64,000 nt of DNA from Stictocephala bisonia (lineage: Eukaryota; Arthropoda; Insecta; Hemiptera; Membracidae): contig JAQJVL010000284.1 of assembly GCA_035578905.1 (NCBI GenBank), forward strand, positions 620,001-684,000, in the 5' to 3' direction. A model generated the notes under the pieces. The model searched no databases and was not told where the DNA came from. It saw only the letters and a list, made by a program, of their open reading frames with translations. This document shows, one piece after another, positions 31,951 through 43,657 of this stretch (position 1 is its first letter; every line of letters starts with the position of its first letter). A program made the translations under genes and the position numbers.

Positions 31951-33110
31951 ACATTATTATTCTAACAATGTTATTATTCTACAATAATTATTCTAACACC
32001 CTGTGAATTAGAATAATTACTGTACGAAGAAAATAACGTAATGGTATTGCCATAGGTTAATTGGAGATGCCTTGCATCTTGAAGAACAATTTGGAGTAGA
32101 CTACCTTCATTATTATTAATAAAAACTTCTTCCACTTAACCATAGTCTTCACATACTAGCCAAATTTGTATATGTCTTTATTGTTGAATGAATATTTATA
32201 AAGAGAGAAATCGTCCAACTTCGGGCTCATAATTCAATATCGGATAACGTTCTTTTGTCCGGGACTCAAGGCTGTCATTAAACACAGCTATTGTTCCTTT
32301 ATAACACTCCAGAGTAAGAATTAGTTCTGATATAAGTACCTTATTGTTGGTAGTAAATGTTATCGTGTCGTGAATTGTTTTTTATTGTTCTTTATTAAGT
32401 CGTATTTTAGTTTATTATACGTTGTCATATGTTGTCGGTAGAGTGTGGATAAAGTGTTTGTATAGAATATCTAGTGACTGATGGATAAAAAATACCATGT
32501 ATTTACGAAGTATATATTATTCAACTATTTATACTGATATAACCTATGTTAATGCATTTATAAAAGTTATTGTTATTTGAGGTTGGGTTTCTTTTCAATT
32601 GATAACGATAGTCTTAATCAATTTTGAAATTAAATCTTTCGTCTTAGCATTACATCAAAGGAAACTCGTTTTGAATGTTAGATTCAATCTTGGTAAAAAC
32701 CAATCAAATTTATCTTTGAATACGAAGGCCGTAATTTATTAATTATTATCATATATTATGACGTGATATTAGTTAACTTAGTATTATTTACTTTCTTAGT
32801 AACACGTAAAAAGAGTTAATGACATTTAAATACAAAGATTGTTTGTCCAGTGCCATTTTTGTTATTAGAATACTAGTGTGAGTTACCGAAAAAAACACGC
32901 TTTATCTTAATTGAATTAATTTATTGTTATTTTAAAAGCAAAAACATATTTTATACATATTATGTACTTTTTATTTTTGAATCTATTTGAAGGTGAATTC
33001 AAAAACACGATACTAAAATACTACAATATTTAGAAATGCTTTATTCGAAAATTAAAACTTTTTGTTTAACATTACTTGTACACTAAAATCACTATTAAAA
33101 TATTTTTGTA
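31951..33110. other. AT-rich non-coding DNA
   Basis: No gene or clear repeat is seen, apart from a short imperfect ATTATTCTAACA repetition at 31965-32010. Confidence 0.5.
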
Positions 33111-33136
33111 TTTTATATTCATTTTTATTTACTTAC

Positions 33137-33905
33137 TTACTCCTGTGGCCACTCAAATCCAAGGTGATTTTTGGCCACGCCAACAAGTTGCCTCCACAGT
33201 CCTCTATCCTCTGACTTCTCGATGTCTCCACCAAGACTTCTCGCGTCCTGTTCCACTTGGTCATCCCATCTTATTCTTGGTCGTCCTAGAGGTCACCTTC
33301 CTGCTGGTTTCCCCATCCATACCCTTCTTATCATTTTTTCTTCTTCCCTTCTCTTCACATGACCAAGCCATCTTATTCTTCTGCTTCTAACCACCACCAC
33401 AATATCAGGTCTCTTGTACAGTTCTCTAAGCTCTCTGTTCTTTTTCATTCCCCACACTCCTGATTCATAGGTAGGCCCATATATTCTTCTTAAAATTTTG
33501 TTTTCAAATGTACTTAATCTTTTTTTGTTATACATTGTTAGGGTCCACACCTCAAATCCACACAATAAAACAGGTTGTACAATAGCTATATACATTCTTA
33601 TTTGTGTGGGTCTTGACACTAGTTTACTTTTGAATAGCTTTAGGAGACTCCAGTAGCATATATTTGCTGCATTGATTCTGACTTGTATTTCCTCTTCCAT
33701 TTTATTTTGGCTAGTCAAAGTAACACCCAGATACTTGAACTCTTCAGTCGGTAAACATTTGTAATCCATTACGTCCAGTCTTGAGTTGATTGGCTCTGCC
33801 TGTCTCCCTATCTTCATATATTTAGTCTTTTCTTCATTCACTTGAAGACCTACTTTGTTGGCTTCTTTTAACAGGACACCTGCTAGCGTTTTTAGGTCAC
33901 TTTTA
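33137..33905 (-). pseudogene. 3' end of a LINE (non-LTR) reverse transcriptase ORF
   Basis: Reading leftward on the reverse strand, the C-terminal RT and thumb region of a LINE is clear: VGLQVNEEKTKYM, EFKYLGVTLTSQNKMEEEIQ, RINAAN, QPVLLCGFEVWTLT, ENKILRRIYGPTYESG and RIRWLGHVKRREEEK. At about 33293 the frame breaks by one base. In the next frame the usual tail continues (LGRPRIRWDDQVEQDARSLG, RGLWRQLVGVAKNHLG) to a TAA at 33137-33139. It is followed by a (TAAG)n-like 3' tail at 33120-33139, as in several LINE clades. The 5' end is truncated near 33905, so RT motifs A-C are missing. The element is dead. Clade not assigned; the tail resembles RTE-like elements. Confidence 0.88.
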
Positions 33906-34084
33906 TTATTTCATTTTTGTTTACCAAGCAAATTTATCTTGGAATACGAGGGTCATAATTTATACAATAAACCTATATATAATAAATATTACGGATACCA
34001 TATGGTCACGTTAGTGTGAATTTAGGAATTATACATCAAACGTGTGTATAATATTCATAAAAAAATTATTTATAACCAAGCACT

Positions 34085-35795
34085 TTAAAATATAACTGCT
34101 TGTTATTCAACACTCCTGTTATTTGGAACAACTTTACATTACGTAACGTGCGGCTATTGGGAAATATAACTGCTTGTTATTCAGCACTCCCGTTATTTGG
34201 AACAACTTCGCATTACGTAACGTGCGGCTACTGGGAAATATAACTGCTTGTTATTCAGCACTCCCGTTATTTGGAACAACTTCGCATTACGTAACGTGCG
34301 GCTATGGGGAAATATAACAGCTTGTTATTCAACACTCCTGTTATTTGGAACAACTTCGCATTACGTAACGTGCGGCTATTGGGAAATATAACTGCTTGTT
34401 ATTCAACACTCCCGTTATTTGGAACAACTTTGCATTACGTAACGTGTGGCTATGGGGAAATATAACTGCTTGTTATTCAACACTCCTGTTATTTGGAACA
34501 ACTTCGCATTACGTAACGTGCGGCTATTGGGAAATATAACTGCTTGTTATTCAACACTCCTGTTATTTGGAACAACTTCGCATTACGTAACGTGCGGCTA
34601 TTGGGAAATATAACTGCTTGTTATTCAACACTCCCGTTATTTGGAACAACTTCGCATTACGTAACGTGCGGCTATTGGGAAATATAACTGCTTGTTATTC
34701 AACACTCCTGTTATTTGGAACAACTTCGCATTACGTAACGTGCGGCTATTGGGAAATATAACTGCTTGTTATTCAACACTTCTGTTATTTGGAACCACTT
34801 CGCATTACGTAAGGTGAGGCTATTGGGAAATATAACTGCTTTTTATTCAACATTCCCGTTATTTGGAACCACTTCGCATTACGTAAGGTGAGGCTATTGG
34901 GAAATATAACTGCTTTTTATTCAACACTCCCGTTATTTGGAACAACTTCGCATTACGTAAGGTAAGGCTATTGGGAAATATAACTGCTTCTTATTCAACA
35001 CTCCCGTTATTTGGAACCACTTCGCATTACGTAACGTGCGGCTATTGGGAAATATAACTGCTTGTTATTCAACACTTCTGTTATTTGGAACCACTTCGCA
35101 TTACGTAAGGTGAGGCTATTGGGAAATATAACTGCTTTTTATTCAACATTCCCGTTATTTGGAACCACTTCGCATTACGTAAGGTGAGGCTATGGGGAAA
35201 TATAACTGCTTGTTATTCAACACTTCTGTTATTTGGAACCACTTCGCATTACGTAAGGTGAGGCTATTGGGAAATATAACTGCTTTTTATTCAACATTCC
35301 CGTTATTTGGAACCACTTCGCATTACGTAAGGTGAGGCTATGGGGAAATATAACTGCTTGTTATTCAACACTTCTGTTATTTGGAACCACTTCGCATTAC
35401 GTAAGGTGAGGCTATTGGGAAATATAACTGCTTCTTATTCAACACTCCCGTTATTTGGAACCACTTCGCATTACGTAACGTGCGGCTATTGGGAAATATA
35501 ACTGCTTGTTATTCAACACTTCTGTTATTTGGAACCACTTCGCATTACGTAAGGTGAGGCTATTGGGAAATATAACTGCTTTTTATTCAACATTCCCGTT
35601 ATTTGGAACCACTTCGCATTACGTAAGGTGAGGCTATTGGGAAATATAACTGCTTTTTATTCAACATTCCCGTTATTTGGAACCACTTCGCATTACGTAA
35701 GGTGAGGCTATTGGGAAATATAACTGCTTTTTATTCAACACTCCCGTTATTTGAAACAATTCGCATTACGTAACGTGCGGCTATTGGGAAATATA
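34085..35795. repeat. 74-bp tandem repeat, about 23 copies
   Basis: The unit is 74 bp, built from GGGAAATATAACTGCTTGTT, ATTCAACACTCCCGTTATTT and GGAACAACTTCGCATTACGT. Two subtypes exist: AACGTGCGGC types in the first half and AAGGTGAGGC with CCACTTCG types in the second. They are interleaved in the way unequal exchange would leave them. Every copy holds TTACGTAA-like palindromic sequence. Non-coding. Confidence 0.96.
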
Positions 35796-37425
35796 TATTA
35801 TGATCTTTCTGCTAAAAAGAACTATAAATATGATGTTTTAAAGATGATATGGTCTATTATTAATCTAAATTATTGGTAGAAAAGAAAGTAGCAAGATCCT
35901 AAGTTTTGTTGAGAAAGAAACTCAATTTCCGGCATTTCCACCGAGTGATATCAGTGTAATGAAAGACTATAAGTTACAAACTGCGCAACAACAGATGTTT
36001 CGGTTATAGATGAAGTACATCAACGAGAGAGATGGTAGATTTTATTGAATTTAAAAAATGATTGGTCTAAATAGATTAGTTTACTGTATGTAAAACTATA
36101 ATGACCATGTAAACCAAGCGCTTAGTTTAAGTGTTTAAGGTTCAAAATACACATAAATTTAATATTTTCTTAATACTGCTTAAGGAATAAAAACAGAAAT
36201 TTATAAATATCCTATATTTCATCCCCATGCTGAAAATGAAACCCCTAATTAATTATGTCGAAATTACCTAGCAACTTAATACGAATATTGTATATTTAGA
36301 TTGTAATATTTAACCACAACAAATTTTGGGGTAGGGGCTAATTTTATTACGTAGGCTCTACCAATAATTACGTTTTAAGTATTGATTTAAATGAATTTTT
36401 AATTATAAAGTTGACCATAAGTACGTGATTTTCCGATTGTATCTTATTTTTCCCTTTAACAAATGTTTCTTACCACTTAATTCTTGAGCTTTTTGAGACA
36501 TTTTACGTACATCTTTAATAATAATGTATATTGCATCAAACCTCAAATGAGGTATTATAATATCATAAATATAATAAAAATTGAGTTAAATCTGCATATA
36601 AATTACAGTTGAATTTTGAAAAGAATCTTCAATTTTGTATAAAAATTCTTCTAATAAATAGTTGCATATAATTTTTTTAATTGTTTCATTTCTAGATTTC
36701 TTAATTTTTAAGGTAATTTATTATAAAATTTAATAACCATAAATTCATGATTTTTTTGTGTTATTGAGTATTTACATTGTTTAATTTTTAGTTGATTCGA
36801 ATTTCTTATGTCATGCTTGTGTATATATTTTTTCTGAGAAAATTTATGTAAGTTTTTTTTGGTGTATAATAAGTTTTTGTAAATGAATATTGAAGGATGA
36901 GTCATTATATTTAGTTTTTTGAATAGGGGTCTGCATGGAGTTTTAAAAGGTGCTCCACAAACTAGTCGAATTGCTCTTTTTTAATTTTAAATGATTTAAT
37001 TGAATTTGAAGATTTCAAATTGAATAATTTAGTTTATGCATTGTTTTTTTCATTTGTGTAGGTTTATAAAATGCTATACTTTTTATCAAGCCTTGCATAG
37101 ACAAATTCACTTAAAAATTTTTTTTATACATCCTTCTTTCAAACTGGTGGCCTAAATATTATAACTATAGAATAATCTAAATCTAAAAGAACTTTTAGTA
37201 TTCAAATTTCGACTGTCTTCAACACTATACAGTGCAACAAATTTTACGTAAACACTGGTGTAATATTAAAATTAGTCAATAAAATCTCCCACGGAAAACT
37301 CTATCAGTGATACATTGAGTCGCAAGATTTGCTTTCTACTTGATGGTGGACATGAGGGAAATATGTAAGTACCTTTGACGGCTTTAACTTGATAGGTAAA
37401 TAGGTAACTTTCTAACTTGATATTA
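35796..37425. other. AT-rich non-coding DNA
   Basis: No gene is visible. The one longer reverse-strand frame (36708-36905) is Lys/Asn/Ile-rich as expected from AT-rich sequence and lacks any motif. Confidence 0.5.
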
Positions 37426-38065
37426 AGGCCCGTTTACTAGCTACGATAGATCTAATCGTAACGATTTATTGGAATTTGAATTGGATTGGATGGTTTGTAG
37501 CCGGCCGCCATACATTTCAGGGAATCGGAGCAACAAGTTGGAACGTGTAATTACGTTCCAATTTAAAAACACCAATTCATTGCTACGATTTGACTCAGTT
37601 TCAGTTTAATCTAATTGTTAAACGTAACTAGTTGTTTGTTTTGTTTGCGGTTGCATTTTTTGTTTCTTGCGTTGTTTTTATTACATTTTTCAAATATCAA
37701 AGGCAGTTTAAAGGCCTCTAGAGTTCTTAAGTGAATTTATTGATATTTAACGGAGTTCCCACTGCTTGTGACTCATAATGTGAGCAAAGAATACATACAC
37801 AGAAAGTATGAGCAAACTTTTTTCCTTCGGCAACTACTGGTGGATCCACTTTCTTCTAGGTCTTACGACTGTTCCAATTTAATCGCTAAACTAACTAATA
37901 AACTGACCACAATAATACTTCCTCCATGGCAGAAACTACAACCTACGATGAATATATCGTACAATACATAGTTTCATGTAAACAGTTCTCATCCTTTCGA
38001 TGTATTGGGGCAAGGAATCGTTACAATCACGTAGCTACGATTTACCACATAGTGTAAACAGGCCT
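37426..38065. mobile_element. PIF/Harbinger-like element (640 bp) with TTA duplication
   Basis: Ends are AGGCCCGTTTAC (37426-37437) and GTAAACAGGCCT (38054-38065), inverted repeats with one mismatch. They are flanked on both sides by TTA (37423-37425 and 38066-38068), the 3-bp target site typical of PIF/Harbinger. Subterminal sequence is also inverted (GCTACGAT and TCGTAACGATT on the left, ATCGTAGCTACG and AATCGTTAC on the right). A 67-codon frame at 37768-37971 is not recognisable as a transposase, so this is a non-autonomous or internally deleted copy. Confidence 0.82.
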
Positions 38066-38068
38066 TTA

Positions 38069-39142
38069 GAAAACTTAAGGGGCCATTTCGCAAAACAAAC
38101 ACATACACCCACTCACGCACACAAACAGACAGGATATATAAATGAAATATAAGACATTTTTCAATATTATTCAATATATTTATCTTCAATATATTATACG
38201 TGACTTCATTATTATATTATACACCTATATTATCATTATCAGTAATTTCTTCGATTAACAATCGATTAATCGATAGTTCTTAAAAATTTGTTCTTACTTT
38301 TCAGCGTGACGCGGTTTCTCGACCAACATCCCATCCCAAAGTGTCTAACGGGCGCAAAGAAGTATAACTTCAAAAATTTTTTTGCTCCTATTTCAAGTAT
38401 TCAGTTTGTTATAGTGGTCTTATCACAACGCTTAAAATGTCATTTGATAGAGAAAACACTGTTCCAGTGGAGGTGGTTTTTGTAATAATTGAGTATTTAT
38501 GTATTTTTGTACACTTAAAAATGTTATTCTTGATGTTTTAAAAATTACTAGTTAAAAACTAGTAAGATAACCTTATAGTACACTAGATTGGATCTGTAAT
38601 AATAATACTAATAATACAGTGAACTTATTATAATAATAAATACGAAGCTCACGCTTAAAATAGAAAATAATGTTTATCCTACACGCTGTGTTATCTGAGA
38701 CTGTTTTTATTGGCCTATCGACTTACCAGAAGTAGTTTAGTGGTTTTTATTTGTATTTATTTTATTTAAATTTTACCTTAAATTTTTATTAACGTAACGT
38801 TAAATTTAAATTTTATTTAACGTAACATCATATCCTTGAGTTTACTGGAAAATGTCATTTTGTACAAAAATTTAAATTATAACAGTATTTAAATGGGATT
38901 TAATGAATAAGTCTTAACTCGTTTATTAGAGTGATTTTAAAATTAATTAGGCGTTTTCAAAAACGATGAATAATTAGTATTTGGTATGAAATATAATAAA
39001 AATATTTGGTGTACTATTTCATCTCCATAAAGAATACATTTTTTTGCTGTAGTTTGATTGATTTTCGAAAAAGGGCTACGTTATGTAAGAATCTCTAGAA
39101 ATAAGCTAGAGTCCTGTATGTTCCTGAGTTACGTTATAATTT
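38069..39142. other. Non-coding DNA with one weak exon candidate
   Basis: Mostly AT-rich. At 38305-38361 a good acceptor (TTCTTACTTTTCAG) precedes 57 bases open for 19 codons (RDAVSRPTSHPKVSNGRKE) and a possible donor GTATAA. This may be a small exon or chance. Confidence 0.3.
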
Positions 39143-39465
39143 AACCCACCCACTGTACGTGTAAGGGTGGGTAGGTGGGTAATTACCACTGTACGTGTAA
39201 GGGTGGGTAGGTGGGTCATTACCACTGTACGTGTAAGGGTGGGTAGGTGGGTCATTACCACTGTACGTGTAAGGGCAGGTGGGTGGGTCATCAGCACTGT
39301 ACGTGTAAGGGAGGGTGAGTGGGTCATCAGCACTGTACGTGTAAGGGTGGGCGGGTGGGTCATCACCACTGTACGTGTAAGGGTGGGTGGTTCATTACCA
39401 CTGTACGTGTAAGGGTGGGTGAGTGGGTCATCACCACTGTACGTGTAAGGGTGGGTGGTTTAGTA
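39143..39465. repeat. 36-bp minisatellite, G-rich strand
   Basis: About nine copies of a 36-bp unit, for example CACTGTACGTGTAAGGGTGG plus GTAGGTGGGTCATTAC. The same family occurs on the opposite strand at 47590-48340. Frames through it are repeat by-products because 36 is a multiple of three. Confidence 0.95.
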
Positions 39466-40582
39466 CTTATTATACTTGATTATTAACAATCTAATAAGGG
39501 CTTGGAATACCCAAAAAATAATAGAACCTAATTTATGTTTATAAATAAAAAAAAGAAGAGCATCTTTAAGTCATTTTCAAACTTAAGTAAAAATAATTGC
39601 AGTTTTGGTGGAGAGGCATCATCGCAACGAAGAGGATGATTAATTTATTTATAAATATAGTGACGAAATCCTCCAAACACATTGAACGATGACACACAAG
39701 GACCATGAAATGTCACGTGACCGAGACGCCATTATAGTGATTAGTTCAGTCACGCCACAATCTTGATGGTCTCTAACAATAATATCCATTATTTTAATGA
39801 ATGAACTGTACACCTTTAATAGGCTTTGGGTTATGGAGAGGGCCTATCAATTAGCCACGACCTGTGGTATTTATATAAATTAAAATAATGCTTTACTGAT
39901 GTACTTTGCCTACTACGATGTTCTGATACAAACACTTATTGCAGAGTACTGAAATGTATTACAATAAGTATGAAGAAGCAAATATTCGTATATCTACTGG
40001 TTTTAGTAGTTTTACCTTCCACACTAGTATTATTTTTCATAATTTTATCATTCAATAACAAAAATATCTTTAACTATGCGACCAAACTGTAACAACATGT
40101 AGCTAACTAGTTAAATCTAAAATATATTTAGAATAAATAAAGAATACAATTAATGAAATTTATTTTCTATTTTTCTTTTATACTTTTTTTGCAATATTTA
40201 AATTGTAATTATAGTTTCATTCTAATATGATATCAATTTTAACTAGTATATGTGGATTGTAATAGTCTCTCTTATTACATTTAATTACTGAATTATAATT
40301 TATATAGGCATACATTTGCTATAGATAGAATAATTGAACAAATAGCCAAAATAGTAAAAGAAACATAGTATGAAATAAATTATTTAAGCACATGTATGAA
40401 CATATACTAAATTTATTGAATACTATCAAAAATTAATAAAATATTTATCTGTAATTAATGCGAACCTTTTATATAGATGTACTGAAAAATAATTCAAATA
40501 TGTTATAATCATTTTATGTTTTAATGAATATTCTATATTCAACAATTAATCTCGGGAAGATAATACTCACTTAAAACATATA
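39466..40582. other. AT-rich DNA with a possible promoter near 39.87 kb
   Basis: Mostly featureless. A TATA-like TATTTATATAAATTAAA at about 39870-39886 lies roughly 85-100 bp upstream of the small hydrophobic ORF at 39970. Confidence 0.35.
39970..40092 (+). CDS. 40-residue hydrophobic ORF
   Basis: An ATG ORF of 40 codons: a short basic start (MKKQ), a long hydrophobic run (VYLLVLVVLPSTLVLFFIIL) and a polar tail (SFNNKNIFNYATKL). This is the form of a small single-pass membrane protein or a signal anchor. A TATA-like box lies upstream. No splice donor is seen in frame. Not recognised. Its layout resembles the ORF at 1709. Confidence 0.2.
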   Translation: MKKQIFVYLLVLVVLPSTLVLFFIILSFNNKNIFNYATKL

Positions 40583-41478
40583 TACAGGGTTGGGCAAAGG
40601 TATGGATTATTTTAATAACTATTGAAAGAAATGTAATGAAACTTTGTAGTTACGGACACGTCATAGCAGACATTTAGACACATTTTACTTGTTTCCCGTA
40701 TAGCCAAAGGATGGCCCACGAAGGAAGTTTTACAAATTTTAAACGTAAGCCTACCTCGAGTTATACCCCTCATTTTAAAGTTTTTTGTAATAAAAAAAAT
40801 ACAAACATAAGGCCAAAAGGATGACCCAGTCAGAAAATACAGCGACTAAAAGAATTAAATGTCATACTAATAATCCTTCCTAGTTATATGGCTATTTATT
40901 TATCCTGTTGTTGAGAAAGTTGTTGATTGTTAACAATCGTAACGAAAGACTGCGTTATAAAAATAACAATGTTATTTATAAAAATTAAAAAAAGAAAAGA
41001 AATTAAAACTATTTCGACAGTATGTATACCCTAAAAATAGTTTAAGAAAATTACAATAATTTGTTAAATATCTTTGTGTGAACACGGATTAATTTCTCAT
41101 ATTCTGTCAGTTAAAATATAGCTTTACACATCAATAGATAATAAATATTTTATTCATGTTCTTAAGCAGTATCAGTTATGTGACATTACATCCTTTGAGA
41201 TGCTATATTTTCTGACTGGATCATCCTTTAGACCTCAAATTTGCACTTTTGGATTCAACAAACTAATACCTTTAAAATAAGGCACAACTCAAGGCATTCT
41301 TACATTTAAAACTTTTAAGACTTCCTTAATTTCTATAATCCCCTGGCTATACAAAAAACACGTAAAATATATATAAATTTTAGTATAGGTACATGTACAT
41401 AACTACAAGGTTTCATTACATATCTTTCAATAGTTTTAAAAATAATAAATATATTCCAGACTTTTGACCAACCCTGTA
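40583..41478. mobile_element. Tc1/mariner-like foldback element with long inverted repeats
   Basis: Ends are TA-CAGGGTTGGGCAAAG and CTTTTGACCAACCCTG-TA, that is CAGGG termini flanked by TA. The imperfect inverted arms run about 40585-40851 and 41210-41476 (shared words include CTATTGAAAG, TGTAATGAAAC, TATAGCCA, AGGATGA.CCAGTCAGAAAAT). The ~360-bp centre has no transposase frame. Two half-length relatives are at 57063-57567. Confidence 0.75.
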
Positions 41479-42750
41479 TAAATAAACTGATGTAATATAT
41501 GTAATTACAGGTAAGCACCTTCGAACTATAGCGGAAGTGACACTCAATTTTTGAGGCAGTTTTTACAGTCGATATTAAGCTAAACTATAATTTTACTTTT
41601 CGTAATTTATTGTATCAATAACAGTTAATAATTCAATTTTGGAAAAACTCAGAGATATTAAAGAAAATGGAATTGCCAATTATCACCTTTGTTATAAAAT
41701 TACTGCAGTATAACAATAACAATGTAAATAGTATAAATAAAAATTTAAATTATTCAATAAACCCTAATTTATTAATCTGACGATTAAACTACAGATGAAA
41801 TATAACAACCTCAAATTATATTTTTTCGATTTTCTTTTAGTAAATAAAGCAGGCATCATTAATGCTAAATCAGTTTATTATGTAATTGTATATTTTATGT
41901 AATTTCTCAATTCTTGGGCGTGAAATGCAATATTAAATTACAACCATAAACTATTTTATTGGTATGCCTTTTAAACTGTAAAAATTAAATAATAATAAGA
42001 TATTAAAGCATTTAAATTTGATTTCTAATAGATTTTAAGGCTTATAAATTTTTAAAAATAAACTTTGTTAAATGATCCCAAACAGAAATCATATAATATT
42101 TTCTCTCCCAATGTTTGCTACACACAATTTAAAGTCTGCTAGCCTCAGATATCACTAATGTCTTCCACCAGGCTGGTCTCACTTGATGATTGATGGTTTA
42201 TTTTTTAAGTATTTGAAACGCATTACATTTTGTAAACTTAATAAAATAAACTTAATAACGTTAGTATGAATAAAATAAAATTATTTTATTTAGTGAAAAT
42301 TCATATAAATTACATAAAAAAAATTAGTTTAAAGTATAAGAAACACACAGATAGTAGAGGGAAATATTTTGTCAAATGACAGTTGAACAATATTCAGCAT
42401 TTTGCTAGTTTTTAAAACCAAGACAGTTTATAGTTTATGAAATATTATAAATTTGTATTAGACTTGTCAAAGTGTAATAACATCAAACGTACCTTATATT
42501 AAATATAGTGTAAATAACTTTATACGCTAAATTGGATATGATTTGAAAACCAAAAGCATTATAATACAAAAATGTGAATGTAAACGATTCTATATCAACA
42601 CACATCACACACATCAAGTGAGGCATTATTGGAAGGTACAAAATGAAGTAACTTGGTTTGGGATATTTACTCTATAAATTTTTGTTAGAGTAACATATCA
42701 AAGATCAAATTTGTTTGTCATAAATATGTTTAAAGAATTATTTTTCTCTA
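41479..42750. other. AT-rich non-coding DNA
   Basis: Nothing supported as a gene. A short GC-richer patch at 42130-42190 could be an exon remnant, but no clear donor and acceptor pair bounds it. Confidence 0.45.
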
Positions 42751-42751
42751 A

Positions 42752-42900
42752 CTTGGTAGCTCAGCGGTTAAGGGTCAGACTGCGGAGTGCAATATTTGCC
42801 CAACTGAGGGACAATTGGTACTTTACTCGCTAAGTAAAGTTCACGCACAGGCCTGCAGGCCCATGTAAACTGCGAAAGAAATTAGAAAAGAGAGTATTTA
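42752..42900 (+). repeat. tRNA-like head, probable SINE fragment
   Basis: GGTAGCTCAGCGGTTAAGG at 42755-42773 is a good RNA polymerase III A-box/D-arm, followed by GTCAGACTGCGGAGTGCAA like the anticodon arm seen in tRNA-derived SINE heads. No B-box (GGTTCGA) follows at the right distance, so it is not a tRNA gene and looks like a decayed SINE. Confidence 0.4.
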
Positions 42901-43084
42901 CCATATTATATAAGACTTAGTTTTATAAAACAATTATGAAACTTCACTTTGGGTGAACCGTTTCATTTATAACTATTTACATATCACGAGACACTTATTT
43001 CGTGAAGTACAAGCTTTGCTCATATTTAGTATGGGTTATAAATAGAAACTGCATTTTTATCAAAATAGTAAGAATAAAAAGTAG

Positions 43085-43133
43085 CTTCACATAGCAAGTG
43101 TAAGCTTCACATAGCAAGTGTAAGCTTCACAAA
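43085..43133. repeat. 22-bp direct repeat, 2.3 copies
   Basis: AGCTTCACATAGCAAGTGTA occurs twice in tandem with a partial third copy. Confidence 0.9.
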
Positions 43134-43222
43134 ATCACATTATTTGTCAGAGTCCCCACTGATGGGAAAATAGCAAGAATAAAAAAAATTAAATAAATTC
43201 AGCTTTGCCCAAGGATCGTGCT

Positions 43223-43657
43223 TTGACTATTTTATTTATTAAATACCTTCGTCTAGCGATCCTTCATTGGTCATTTAACCGACCGGTTTCGCTACTATTG
43301 TAGCATCCTCAGGGGGAGTTGAAATCTCTTCATCTTGCGATGCATCGTCAGATAAAACATAAATAAACACTAAAAACACAGTCACAGTACATTGTTTTTG
43401 CACAGCTCCAAGGTCAGTCAGCTGTCCGCCGTGACCCGGGCCGGTACTTGCGTGTGCCTTTCGTGTTTAAGTGTGTAAAGTGTAACAATGTACTGTGACT
43501 GTGTTTTTAGTGTTTATTTATATTTTATCTGACGATGCATCGCAAGATGAAGAGATTTCAACTCCCCCTGAGGATGCTACAATAGTAGCGAAACCGGTCG
43601 GTTAAATGACCAATGAAAGATCGCTAGACGAAGGTATTTAATAAATAAAATAGTCAA
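43223..43657. mobile_element. Foldback element with 174-bp arms and a hammerhead-like core
   Basis: The left arm (43223-43396) and right arm (43484-43657) are reverse complements with about two mismatches over 174 bp. The 87-bp spacer is GC-rich. In the right arm, CTGAGGA (43568-43574), a GCTAC/GTAGC helix and GAAA (43590-43593) reproduce the conserved CUGANGA-helix II-GAAA core of a hammerhead ribozyme. ACC-GGTC-GGTT could form a minimal helix III. Penelope-like retroelements are known to carry such motifs. Closing helix I is not obvious, so activity is uncertain. Confidence 0.75.

Noticed and set aside
33076..33390. 104-codon + strand frame
   Set aside because: It is antisense to the LINE fragment, whose reverse frame carries clear RT-tail motifs.
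42752..42830. Functional tRNA gene
   Set aside because: A good A-box/D-arm, but no B-box or T-arm and no acceptor stem closing.
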